Positions 15,607 to 24,138 of a DNA stretch of 24,835 nt are shown one piece after another; position 1 is the stretch's first letter; every line of letters begins with the position of its first letter. This stretch comes from JBBQFC01 sp038321615. GTDB taxonomy: Bacteria; Bacteroidota; Bacteroidia; Flavobacteriales_D; Cryomorphaceae. A program made the translations under genes and the position numbers. The notes under the pieces are model-generated. The model was not told the DNA's origin and did not search any database. It worked only from the letters and a program-made list of their open reading frames with translations. The DNA lies in contig JBBQFC010000050.1 in NCBI GenBank assembly GCA_038321615.1, positions 1-24,835 on the forward strand, in the 5' to 3' direction.

Positions 15607-15816
15607 TTACTTTTTTCGGGTTTGCACTTCGATAGCTTCGATCCCCGTTTTTCCTTCTGTTTTTTGGTAAGTCACCAAGTCGTTGTTTCTGATTTCGTCG
15701 ATTAAGCCGGCTACAGGAACATATATTTCTTCGTTTGTTTCTTCATCGATGATGAATCCGTAAAGCTTTTCGTCCAGATAGAATTTCACTTTACCTTTTC
15801 TTGTTTCTGCCGACAT
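15607..15816 (-). CDS. Divergent cold-shock-domain protein
   Basis: This 69-residue protein consists of one OB-fold of the CspA type. It begins with KGKVKFYLDEKLYGFI, matching the conserved KGxVKxF...KGFGFI entry, and then IYVPVAGL where CspA has VFVH. Thus RNP1 is kept in part (KLYGFI, with leucine for the first glycine) and RNP2 has lost its histidine (IYVP). Nucleic-acid binding is likely but may be altered. The start codon lies 2 nt after the stop of the giant TPR gene, so the two form an operon. It is a short cytoplasmic protein and has no known functional link to that exported neighbour. Confidence 0.85.
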   Translation of the reverse strand: MSAETRKGKVKFYLDEKLYGFIIDEETNEEIYVPVAGLIDEIRNNDLVTYQKTEGKTGIEAIEVQTRKK

Positions 15817-15818
15817 GC

Positions 15819-18800
15819 CTAATCCTTCTTGCGCTTAAAATCCTGGATGGTCTCGCTATTCCAGGTAAACTCAGAAATCGAGCGGCCATTTTTGAAATAA
15901 TAATTACCCGCTTTATCCACCACTTTCTTGTATTCATCACCACGATTACCTTTCACTACAATCCGCGATATGATCACCTTGTTGCCGAGTGTGGAGCTCT
16001 CTTCGGTAACGCCTTGCGGGTAATGGTCGGCAAGCTCGGTGCGGTAATAGTCGGTGTAGGCGCGTGGTTCACCAACATGTAATTCGCCATATTTCTTCCT
16101 AAAGGTTTCTCTCCTATCGGCGGCCAATTTTTGATTATCGGCAAGCGCATTTGAATAAATTTCGCGTTGGCGATTAATTTCTGCCGCGTTATCAGCTACG
16201 CGTCCTTGCGATTTTTCGCGTTGGCGAGTTTGCGCAGATTCCGCACCTTTTGCGTTCTCCTGTGCCGTAGCGCGCAAATCTTCGTCGCGCGAGGTAGCGC
16301 GTTCGCGGACGGTTTGCATTAGTTCTGCTTTTTGGCTCTCAATATCTTTCGCGTTTTCGCTTCTCTGAGCGTTAACGCGCCTGGAGTAAGCTTTGCGGTC
16401 GGCTTCACTAGTCGTTGCATTCGCATAGGCTTCCGAACTCTCCGTACCGTCGCGCTTCTGAACGTTGCGCATAGCTTCCAATTGCCGATCGTATAAAGCT
16501 CGCTCTCTGGCAATGCGTTCCAACTGCTCCTGCGAGCGAGCGGCGTTCATATCTTGATGCATCTCCGATTGGAGCAAGACTTCTCCGTAACGTTCGCGCC
16601 TTCTAATTTGGTTTGTCTCGCCGCTCATCATTTGATCCTGCTGCACGTTCGCCTTATTCTGAACCGTTGCCTTTCGCCTCGCTTCTACCCGATCGATGGC
16701 TTCTTTAAATTGATCAGCGCCACTCAATCGGTAATAATCGAGGCTTCGATCGGCATCGCTTCTCGATTGCTCCGATGCATCGGTTAGGGCTTCGACCATG
16801 GCTTGATTAGCCGCCTTTTCTTTTTTAATACGCTCATACCGCTCGCGTTCTTGTGCTTCGCGTGCTTCGCGCATAAACTGCTCAGCCTGGCGTTCCGAAT
16901 CCGTATTTACCCGACTCTGTACTTCTGTTTGCTCCTTTCGGTTGCGCTCAGCTTCGAGCTTGGCTGCTGCCATGCGTTCACGCTCCAGCTCCGCAGTTTC
17001 TTTTTCCTTTATCAATAGCTCAATACGCTCGATTTGACTAAGTGGGTAAAGTTCGTCGGGTTTGATTTCAGAAGCTTCCAAATAAGAAGCTATGGCATCG
17101 TCATAAGCCAACTTTGAGAGCATATCGTCGGCTATTCCAATGGCATCGCGATAAGCACGATCCGTTTCATTTTGACTTTGGGCCAATTCATTGAGTCTAT
17201 TCTTTTCCAGCATTAAATCGATCTCGTCGATTCTCTTTGCCGGATACTTTTCGGATGGCAGAATCTCCTGCGCATCCGCGTATTTCAATTTGGCCATTTC
17301 CAAGCTTTGATTGTCAAATAGCTGATCGGCGGCTTTGATCACTGCTTCATACTGATCTTTAGCTTCCCTTCCGGCATTGAGCTTGTCTAACTCGGCTTGA
17401 ACCTTGTCCAGCCGCTCTTGGGCGATTTCACTTTCAGGGACTAAGGCGAGTGCTTCGCTGTAAACCATTTGAGCTTCATCAAACTTATTCTTCGCGAAAA
17501 GACCGTCGCCTTGTTCGATGAGCTTATTGAGAGCTCCTTCTTTTTTGAGACGCTCGGCTAGCGCTTCTGCTTCCGAAATTTGAATTATGGTGTTGTCGAT
17601 CTTGGCAATTTGATCTTTTGGATATTGTTCGGTCGATCTGAGCGAAAGTGCGAATTCATACTCCGATTTAGCTGATTCCCAATCTTCTTTTCCAAAAGCC
17701 TTGTCAGCCGTTTTTATGGCATCAGCGTAAGCTTCATTATTGGCTTCCGATTCGAGCATTGCCTGGAGTGCCGCATTGGCCGAATCGATTTTAGCTTGGA
17801 TATCGCTTCGCGACGGATCCATATCGAGGGCTTCGCTGTATTTGGCTATTCCTTTTTCGAATGTGTTGGCATTCACCAATTGATCGCCTTCTAGCAAGAG
17901 CGCGACAATCCTTGCTGCTCTGGCTTGTGCTTCCGCTTCGGCGGCATCGGCAGCTTCTGTGGCTATCTGTTCATCGATAAGTCCAATTTGCTTTTGGGGA
18001 TATGGCTCTAAAGACTTTAAGGCTAAGGCAGCGGTGTACGAATCGCGGGCGGAAGACCATTGTTTTGCTTTAAACGCTTTATCGGCTTCGGCTAAAACTT
18101 GGGCAAACTGGCCGTCTAAATCGGCTGAAGCCAAGGCATCGTCGTACTGTTTTTGAGTATGGGTAAGCTTAGTCTGCGTGGGAGCATTATCGGGCTTGAT
18201 AATCAATGCGGCTTCATATTTTTTGATCGCCTCATCGAAGACAGAAGCCGCTCGCCTGGCATCTCCTTCTGCAACGAGCGCCAGAAACTCCGCATCTTGG
18301 GCTGCCTGATCGGCCTTTACAGCTGCTTCACGCTCACGTTCTTGCAAGGTCAGTTCTATAAGTTCGAGTTGATCTTGTGGATATTTTTCGCCTTTTTTAA
18401 CTCCAAGTGCTGCAATGTAATTGGTTTTGGCTTCGGCCAAATTATCAGCCACCATTTGCGTATCGGCATCGTCGATGAATGCTTGGTACTGTGAGTTGAC
18501 AGCCTGATTGGAATCAAATTCTTTCTTCCTAGCTTCTGCTTTCGCCAATGCTGCGGCGGCATCCGCATTTTTTGGTTTTAACCCTACGGCAATGGTAAAT
18601 TGACTCACCGCTTGATTGAAATTTTCTCCTTCCATACCAGCGTTGCCGGCGGTCATAGCATCGGTAAATGCTTTTTCAGTGGCTTCTGCATCGGCTCGCT
18701 GAGCGAGCAGGTTGTTTATCTTGGTAATTTGATCGAGCGGGTAGGTTTTATCTGCAAGAATTGTTCGTGCTTCTTCATAACTCGCCTTAGCTTCGGGCAG

Positions 18801-20357
18801 TTTATCGGCTTCAAACAGTGCATCGGCAGCGCTTACAGTAGCATCGTATAAGGCTAGCTTTTCGGCTTCCGCCTCTTTCTCGCCGCCCAATCGTCTCGCT
18901 TCTTCGAGTTTGGCCTTGGCCGTTTGGTCCGAAGGAATGAGTTCTACTGCTGTCGCGAAAGCCTTTTCTGCGTTGACGTATTCCGTTTTGACCATTGCGT
19001 CATTGCCCTTTTTCATAGCGGCGTCGAAGGCTTGCTTATTGGCGGCAGCATCGGCTTTGGCTTTAATTCGCGCCTGTGTTTCTATTACCCTTTCGGATGC
19101 ATAGGTATTCTCTGGAATCAACTTAGCCGCATCGCTGTAGGCAGCTAGAGCCAATTCATAGCTTTCCTTATTAAAATCGGCATCCGCTTTTGCGATAAGC
19201 GCGTCGAAGGTCTGCTGGAGCGCTGCTATCTCTTCGGCTCTTTTTACGGCATTGCGTGCTTCTTCAAGTTTGCGCAGGGCTTCCTTATTATCGGGGAAAA
19301 TTTTGAGTGCGTCTTGATAGGGCGCGATAGCGCCTTTGAAGTCTTCCTTAGCAACGAGCTCATCGGCTTTGGTGATTAAAGTGTTGAATTGCTGTTGTTT
19401 AGCCATATTGGCTTCACGGTCTTTTTTAATGCGGTTTGCTTCCGCCAATTGGTCTTTTGGATACTTTTCCAGTGGCTTTATACCCGAAGCTATGGTGTAT
19501 TTCTCGATTGCTTGATCGAAGTCTTCGGCGCGCATAAAGCTATCGGCCGCATCGAGCGCTTCGTTGTACTTCGCATCTTTTTCCTGGGCTGCTTTTTGGG
19601 CAGTTAGCTTAGTTTGTGCATTTGCGAGTTTTGTTTCAACAGCGGCATTTCCCGGTATCAGCGCTATGGCTTGTTGGTAATTGTTTACAGCTCCTTCATA
19701 ATTCTCTTTGGTCACAGCAGCATCGCCATCTTTAACAAATTGATCAAACTTAGCTTGTTTTGCTGCTTCTTCCTTACCCGCTGCCGAGGCTTCTTTATCG
19801 AGCTCCTTCTGCCTTTTTTCCACATCGCGCATAAAGGCGATGATCTCCGTTTTTACTTTATTGGTATAGATAAAATCCCAAACTAAATCTGCCAGAGCAG
19901 GGTCATAAGAAGCCTTACCGATCGGTTGGTTAAACACGCTCAAATCGGCATCTTTCATGGCCGGCGTAATGGCGAACATGCTCATATCGGTAGGCATTAT
20001 AATGCCCGCACCGATTATTTCGCCGGGCACGTTGCGCGAATCTACTTGCAAGCTCCGCTTTACAAAGCCATCTTTCTCGAATACAAACTCGTAGGAACTT
20101 CCGCAATCGAGGTAAAACTCGTACTTGCCATTTGCCCGCGTAGTGAATGAATCATGGCTCGCACCATCCTTTTTTACCGTTACCTTCACGCCTTCAATCT
20201 TGGAGGAAGTAATGGCGTCGGATACGATGCCGTGGACGTTCAAGTCGTCTTGAGCCGATAAGGTTGAAGCACTCAGCGAGAGCGCTGCAAAAGCAAAAGC
20301 AACAAAACGTACCGTTTTATTCAAATTCAGATAAAAATAAGATTGGGCAATGGGCAT
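15819..20357 (-). CDS. Giant exported TPR/coiled-coil protein with carboxypeptidase-regulatory-like domain
   Basis: From the ATG at 20357 the protein has 1512 residues; a TTG nine bases upstream, or a TTG at 20324 that opens with NKTVRFVAFAFAALSLSAS, are alternative starts. A signal peptide ends after STLSAQ (about 36). Residues about 40-118 form a CarboxypepD_reg-like beta-sandwich (VHGIVSDAITSSKIEGVKVT, NGKYEF). From about 200 to 1130 there are 15 TPR-like units of about 60 residues, each with a (G/A)D...A...Y..A core. About half end in a YPxxQI segment and half in a classic AxxKLxxA helix, and the two kinds alternate strictly from unit 6 to unit 14. A highly charged R/E/Q-rich coil (about 1130-1400) and a small C-terminal domain (VIISRIVVKGNRGDEYKKVV) follow. 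No OmpA or sorting domain is visible. It is probably a periplasmic or envelope scaffold of unknown role. Confidence 0.88.
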   Translation of the reverse strand: MPIAQSYFYLNLNKTVRFVAFAFAALSLSASTLSAQDDLNVHGIVSDAITSSKIEGVKVTVKKDGASHDSFTTRANGKYEFYLDCGSSYEFVFEKDGFVKRSLQVDSRNVPGEIIGAGIIMPTDMSMFAITPAMKDADLSVFNQPIGKASYDPALADLVWDFIYTNKVKTEIIAFMRDVEKRQKELDKEASAAGKEEAAKQAKFDQFVKDGDAAVTKENYEGAVNNYQQAIALIPGNAAVETKLANAQTKLTAQKAAQEKDAKYNEALDAADSFMRAEDFDQAIEKYTIASGIKPLEKYPKDQLAEANRIKKDREANMAKQQQFNTLITKADELVAKEDFKGAIAPYQDALKIFPDNKEALRKLEEARNAVKRAEEIAALQQTFDALIAKADADFNKESYELALAAYSDAAKLIPENTYASERVIETQARIKAKADAAANKQAFDAAMKKGNDAMVKTEYVNAEKAFATAVELIPSDQTAKAKLEEARRLGGEKEAEAEKLALYDATVSAADALFEADKLPEAKASYEEARTILADKTYPLDQITKINNLLAQRADAEATEKAFTDAMTAGNAGMEGENFNQAVSQFTIAVGLKPKNADAAAALAKAEARKKEFDSNQAVNSQYQAFIDDADTQMVADNLAEAKTNYIAALGVKKGEKYPQDQLELIELTLQEREREAAVKADQAAQDAEFLALVAEGDARRAASVFDEAIKKYEAALIIKPDNAPTQTKLTHTQKQYDDALASADLDGQFAQVLAEADKAFKAKQWSSARDSYTAALALKSLEPYPQKQIGLIDEQIATEAADAAEAEAQARAARIVALLLEGDQLVNANTFEKGIAKYSEALDMDPSRSDIQAKIDSANAALQAMLESEANNEAYADAIKTADKAFGKEDWESAKSEYEFALSLRSTEQYPKDQIAKIDNTIIQISEAEALAERLKKEGALNKLIEQGDGLFAKNKFDEAQMVYSEALALVPESEIAQERLDKVQAELDKLNAGREAKDQYEAVIKAADQLFDNQSLEMAKLKYADAQEILPSEKYPAKRIDEIDLMLEKNRLNELAQSQNETDRAYRDAIGIADDMLSKLAYDDAIASYLEASEIKPDELYPLSQIERIELLIKEKETAELERERMAAAKLEAERNRKEQTEVQSRVNTDSERQAEQFMREAREAQERERYERIKKEKAANQAMVEALTDASEQSRSDADRSLDYYRLSGADQFKEAIDRVEARRKATVQNKANVQQDQMMSGETNQIRRRERYGEVLLQSEMHQDMNAARSQEQLERIARERALYDRQLEAMRNVQKRDGTESSEAYANATTSEADRKAYSRRVNAQRSENAKDIESQKAELMQTVRERATSRDEDLRATAQENAKGAESAQTRQREKSQGRVADNAAEINRQREIYSNALADNQKLAADRRETFRKKYGELHVGEPRAYTDYYRTELADHYPQGVTEESSTLGNKVIISRIVVKGNRGDEYKKVVDKAGNYYFKNGRSISEFTWNSETIQDFKRKKD
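17000..19750 (-). repeat. Fifteen tandem TPR-encoding units, alternating types
   Basis: Within the giant TPR gene, about 180-nt units repeat 15 times. The protein units share a helix pair but are diverged, so this is an ancient coding repeat and not a recent DNA duplication. From unit 6 on, units ending YPxxQI alternate with units ending in a charged AxxKL helix, giving a higher-order period of about 360-375 nt. The boundaries given are approximate. Confidence 0.7.
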
Positions 20358-20419
20358 GTGGCGCAAATATCGCAGAAATATTTTGATGCACTCCTATTAA
20401 CGCACATACCATTGAACGC

Positions 20420-21541
20420 ATGAATGTTGACTTAAGTTATTGGGAAAAGAAACACTTTTGGAATAATTGTGACATTGCCATCATAGGCTCTGGAATTATG
20501 GGACTTACAGCTTCCATTTTCATCAAACGTTTAAATCCTTCGGCTCGCGTGGTGATTATAGAGCGCGGGGCTCTGCCGGCTGGTGCGAGCACGCGCAATG
20601 CTGGTTTCGCATGTTTTGGTAGCGCTGGCGAAATTCTCGACGATCTCAAATCGCAATCTGAAGCCGCTGTCTTCAATTTGGTTAAGCGGCGATTTGCAGG
20701 CCTGGCCGCCCTGCGCCACTTACTGGGCGATACGCTGATAGATTATAAGCAATGTGGTGGTTTCGAGATATTTACAGACGACGAAATGGAGCATTACGAA
20801 CATGTATTAGGCAGCTTGAGTTACCTCAATGCAGAAATGGTTCAGGCAATCGGTCGGCAATGCTTTTGGGATGAGTCAAGCCGTGTAAAAGATTTTGGTT
20901 TAAGTGGGATCACTTCCATGGTCGTAAATCGGGAGGAAGGTATAATCGACACCGGCTTAATGATGCGTAGCTTGCTTCAAAAAGCACGCGTAGAAGGGGT
21001 TGAAATTTACAATGGAGTAGAAGTATTATCGGTAGATCCGGCAGGCTATATCAGCACCAGCTTAGGTGAGTTGAAAGCCGGCTTTACAGTGGTGGCTACC
21101 AATGGCTTGGCAAAGCAGCTTCTCCCCGATCTAGATGTCAAACCTTGCAGGGGTCAAGTATTGATAACCAAACCAATACCTGGGCTAAACTTTGAAGCTT
21201 GCTTTCATCATGATCGGGGTTATAATTACTTCCGAACCGTAGATGGAAGGATTCTGCTTGGGGGTGGCCGTCAAACAAACCCTTCGGCCGAAGAGACCGA
21301 TGAAATGAAAACCACTGTCGAAATTCAGGAATACCTGGATAAATTGCTTGCAAATTACATTCTTAAGGGCCAATCATACGAAATTGATATGCGTTGGAGC
21401 GGTATTATGGGTATGGGCGATAGCAAGCAAGTAATTGTAGAGCAGCTCAGCCCAAAATTGGGAGTAGCGGTTCGCTTCGGTGGAATGGGCGTAGCGCTGG
21501 GAACCCAGATTGGAAAAGAGGTAGCCGAGTGGACTCGATAG
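20420..21541 (+). CDS. FAD-dependent amine/amino-acid oxidoreductase (DAO family)
   Basis: This 373-residue protein opens with a Rossmann dinucleotide fold (DIAIIGSGIMGLTASIF, about 18-34) that carries GxGxxG, followed by VVIIERG (about 44-50) and ASTRNAGFACFG, the segment that contacts flavin in this family. The C-terminal half has the DAO marks RGQVLIT, NYFRTVDGRILLGGGR and FGGMGVALGTQ. The family includes glycine oxidase, gamma-glutamylputrescine oxidase and related amine oxidases; the substrate cannot be read here. There is no signal peptide, so it is cytoplasmic. It diverges from the giant TPR gene across about 62 nt, and no clear -7 box is seen between them. Confidence 0.9.
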   Translation: MNVDLSYWEKKHFWNNCDIAIIGSGIMGLTASIFIKRLNPSARVVIIERGALPAGASTRNAGFACFGSAGEILDDLKSQSEAAVFNLVKRRFAGLAALRHLLGDTLIDYKQCGGFEIFTDDEMEHYEHVLGSLSYLNAEMVQAIGRQCFWDESSRVKDFGLSGITSMVVNREEGIIDTGLMMRSLLQKARVEGVEIYNGVEVLSVDPAGYISTSLGELKAGFTVVATNGLAKQLLPDLDVKPCRGQVLITKPIPGLNFEACFHHDRGYNYFRTVDGRILLGGGRQTNPSAEETDEMKTTVEIQEYLDKLLANYILKGQSYEIDMRWSGIMGMGDSKQVIVEQLSPKLGVAVRFGGMGVALGTQIGKEVAEWTR

Positions 21542-21557
21542 ACTCTGTAATCTAATC

Positions 21558-21582
21558 GGGAGATTGTGCATGTTGCGCTCCC
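21558..21582. terminator. Possible shared hairpin between convergent genes
   Basis: GGGAG at 21558-21562 and CTCCC at 21578-21582 can pair, and the flanking TAATCGGG (21553-21560) can alternatively pair with CCCTGATTA at 21592-21600. The region lies between the FAD oxidoreductase stop (21541) and the penicillin-acylase stop (21598), where a bidirectional terminator would be expected. The stems are short and there is no U-tract. Confidence 0.25.
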
Positions 21583-21597
21583 TATTAAATGCCCTGA

Positions 21598-23997
21598 TTA
21601 CTCTGATGCGCGAAGAATAAGACGGTTTGGCAAAGCCTTTATTTCCTGCTCATTCATCATCATCGTTCGGAATTCTCCCTTGATGTACATTTCAGCCTGA
21701 TCATTGTAATGTGAGCTGAGCATACTACCGCTGTTGCCAGTTGGCAGAATCGTTATAGCGTGCTCCACATCGGCGAAGTCAATAATGATGCGCATAGCCG
21801 GGCCAAAAGTCACATCGTTTTTAAGATTGGGGTTGAAGGTGAAACCAGCATTATTGACTGTTTCGTTGCCTCCCGGACTGGGGAAGGGACCAACATTGAA
21901 GAAATTGTCGATGATTTTCAACTTCCCCATAGGGTGCGGGTGCGTGGTGGAATGTACTTTCGACCAGCGCCATTCTTCCATATCGCTTCCGAAACGGGCA
22001 TCCAATTCGAACACACTTTCCTTGAAAGCTTCCGCAAAGAGATCGCGCCTTCGCTCTTTAAACAGCGGCGTTGTAAGATCGTCCCACCAAGGAGAGTTAG
22101 GATTTCGGATCAACTTTGGGTAAGTGCGTTGTAGCATATGGGTATGCAAAAGCATCTCAAACAGGTCGTCGTCGAGTTCGTCGGAGAAGGTACGCTCCAA
22201 AATGTGAAAAAGCACCAAGTAATAAAGGGTGGGCTCCTGATCGCGCAGCTTATGAGAACCATCCCAATTGGCGAGTTTTTCGAGCGCTTGGATTTCCAGC
22301 TCGTTTAAGGTTTCGTTCGAAAGTTTAATTGCTGCGGCTATTTCGTGCGCCACTTCAGCCTCCGTAATCGAAACATTATCGAGCACCACTGCGGCCATGC
22401 TATCTACGGTAGCGGCGCGCATGCCGTTTAAAAGCGACGAAATTCGTTCATAGCGGGTTTGGGGAGCATAATATCCTGGATATATGGCCAATGTGTCCAC
22501 CTTTCGAGATTCATTGGCTGTAACCAGAAAGCCTTCTTCGGGGTTTTGCCTGGATGGGTTTTGGTCGAACGCATAAAAACCCAAATACTCGTCGAGCCCA
22601 TTCGAGCCATTTAGAAATTGCTTGCCCGAGTTTTCTGGTTTCCGAATCGGGAGCTTCGCAGCTCCCCACCAGGCGATATTGCCCGATGCATCGCCGTAAC
22701 CCACATTCAACCCGGGTGCGTTTATCATGGCAACGCCTTCTTTAAAACGTTTTAAATTTGGTGCGTTGTTCGTGATCCAAAAGGCTTCGAGCAAATTGTT
22801 CTCGAGCTGCAAATAGGTCCAGTACATACTCACCGGATTGGAAAAATTCTCTGGGAGAATATGATTGACAATTGGCCCGTGAATCGTTTCTAAGAAGGTA
22901 ATTACCGTGTCTGCGCTACCTTTTATCCGAATGGTATCGCGGTAAAACTGCACAGCTCTCCGCAAAGAATCATTGTAGAGCGTATATTTTGAATCATTGC
23001 TTATGAATTTCTCAACGAAAAAATCGGAATCATCATTTTCAAGCATGGTAAGACCCCATGCATGGTTGCGGGTGTGACCCACAAGCGCGAATGGAATGCC
23101 TGCTAAATAATGCCCATAAATACCAAACCCTGGATACTCCAGATGCGCTTCGTAAAATACCGATGGGGAGCTGTATTTGATGTGGGTATCATTGGCAAAA
23201 AGAACCTTACCAGAGAGTGTTTTTGCAGGAGCTACCATCCAATTATTGCTGCCTTGAAACACAGGCACTGGCAATTGATCGAGCGCGTTTGGATAAATTA
23301 ACCCCGTGGATGACAACGCGGCAGAATTGACTGCTGAAGAATCGCTCGACACAGTGTCCACTGCATTGTTTTGCCAAGCAAGATCAAAATCGGCCATATA
23401 AGCTGGCGAAAGGGAGTTGCGCATCTTTTGCACCAGCGGATCGGTGCGCAAGGCAAAGGCGAAACTATAAGCCATATAGCCAGAAATAGCATATATGTCT
23501 TCAACGGTGTAAGGCTCTGCTTTAATACCCGCCAATGAGAACTCAAGGGGCGCCCTCCCTTCGGCGATATAATGGTTGATACCTGCAAGATAGGCGCTGC
23601 AAATCCGCTTTACTTCATTGGGCAGACTGTCGAATTTAGCGGCATCAGCAGCTGCCTTGCGGTGGGTGCCTATGGTTCGAAAAAGAATATCAGCTTCGAG
23701 TAGGTCCTTACCAAAAATTTCGGCGAGTCTTCCCTTGCCCACTCTGCGCATTACTTCCATTTGGAAGAGGCGATCCTGAGCGTGCAAATATCCAAATGCA
23801 TAATAGGTGTCTTCGGCATTGCGGCCATAAATGTGGGGGACACCAAATTCGTCGAAATACACTTCTACATTCTTAGTGATACCTGGCAGGGTGAGTTCCC
23901 CGCGGAGCTGCGGTCTATGGCCTTGAAGCCAAACCCAGGCCGATAGTATAAGGACTGGTATTATTACCAGCGTGATTCGTAAAGCTTTCTTCATCAA
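21598..23997 (-). CDS. Penicillin acylase family N-terminal nucleophile hydrolase
   Basis: The precursor has 799 residues with one membrane or signal segment (about 8-24). FGVPHIYGRNAEDTYYAFGY (51-70) and AQDRLFQMEVMRR (about 73-85) are conserved alpha-chain signatures. QGSNNWMVAP at 248-257 contains the autocatalytic cleavage site, with S250 as the nucleophile that becomes the beta-chain N-terminus. Downstream segments such as NVGYGDASGNIAWW and NESRK fit the beta chain. The length agrees with family members. These enzymes hydrolyse amide bonds of acyl compounds such as acyl-homoserine lactones or beta-lactams, and the substrate here is unknown. It is likely periplasmic or membrane-anchored. 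No co-directional gene lies close enough to form a clear operon; the next, upstream, is 139 nt away. Confidence 0.92.
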   Translation of the reverse strand: MMKKALRITLVIIPVLILSAWVWLQGHRPQLRGELTLPGITKNVEVYFDEFGVPHIYGRNAEDTYYAFGYLHAQDRLFQMEVMRRVGKGRLAEIFGKDLLEADILFRTIGTHRKAAADAAKFDSLPNEVKRICSAYLAGINHYIAEGRAPLEFSLAGIKAEPYTVEDIYAISGYMAYSFAFALRTDPLVQKMRNSLSPAYMADFDLAWQNNAVDTVSSDSSAVNSAALSSTGLIYPNALDQLPVPVFQGSNNWMVAPAKTLSGKVLFANDTHIKYSSPSVFYEAHLEYPGFGIYGHYLAGIPFALVGHTRNHAWGLTMLENDDSDFFVEKFISNDSKYTLYNDSLRRAVQFYRDTIRIKGSADTVITFLETIHGPIVNHILPENFSNPVSMYWTYLQLENNLLEAFWITNNAPNLKRFKEGVAMINAPGLNVGYGDASGNIAWWGAAKLPIRKPENSGKQFLNGSNGLDEYLGFYAFDQNPSRQNPEEGFLVTANESRKVDTLAIYPGYYAPQTRYERISSLLNGMRAATVDSMAAVVLDNVSITEAEVAHEIAAAIKLSNETLNELEIQALEKLANWDGSHKLRDQEPTLYYLVLFHILERTFSDELDDDLFEMLLHTHMLQRTYPKLIRNPNSPWWDDLTTPLFKERRRDLFAEAFKESVFELDARFGSDMEEWRWSKVHSTTHPHPMGKLKIIDNFFNVGPFPSPGGNETVNNAGFTFNPNLKNDVTFGPAMRIIIDFADVEHAITILPTGNSGSMLSSHYNDQAEMYIKGEFRTMMMNEQEIKALPNRLILRASE

Positions 23998-24120
23998 TCG
24001 TCGGCTTTAGAGCCTTGCAGGGCACAAAGAAATTGAATTTTTTTGAGCTCGGTTCCCCAATACGCAAAAGGCTGGTAATCAATTTGACTTTAGTTATAAA
24101 TCGCCATCATGGCTAAACGG

Positions 24121-24138
24121 GAGCACTCAAGGATGCTC
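24121..24138. terminator. Weak hairpin at end of EEP gene
   Basis: GAGCA (24121-24125) and TGCTC (24134-24138) form a 5-bp stem over an 8-nt loop that includes part of the stop codon of the minus-strand endonuclease-like gene. No U-tract follows. The rest of the 24000-24136 gap is AT-rich leader for the penicillin acylase gene. Confidence 0.2.

Noticed and set aside
17000..19750. Tandem repeats considered as a CRISPR-like or mobile repeat array
   Set aside because: The period is about 180 nt, the copies are diverged at DNA level and keep one open frame, so they are protein repeats.
15801..20150. Many plus-strand frames opposite the giant TPR gene
   Set aside because: Repeat-rich coding DNA with high A/E/K content leaves few stops on the other strand; these peptides are phenylalanine/leucine-rich shadows.
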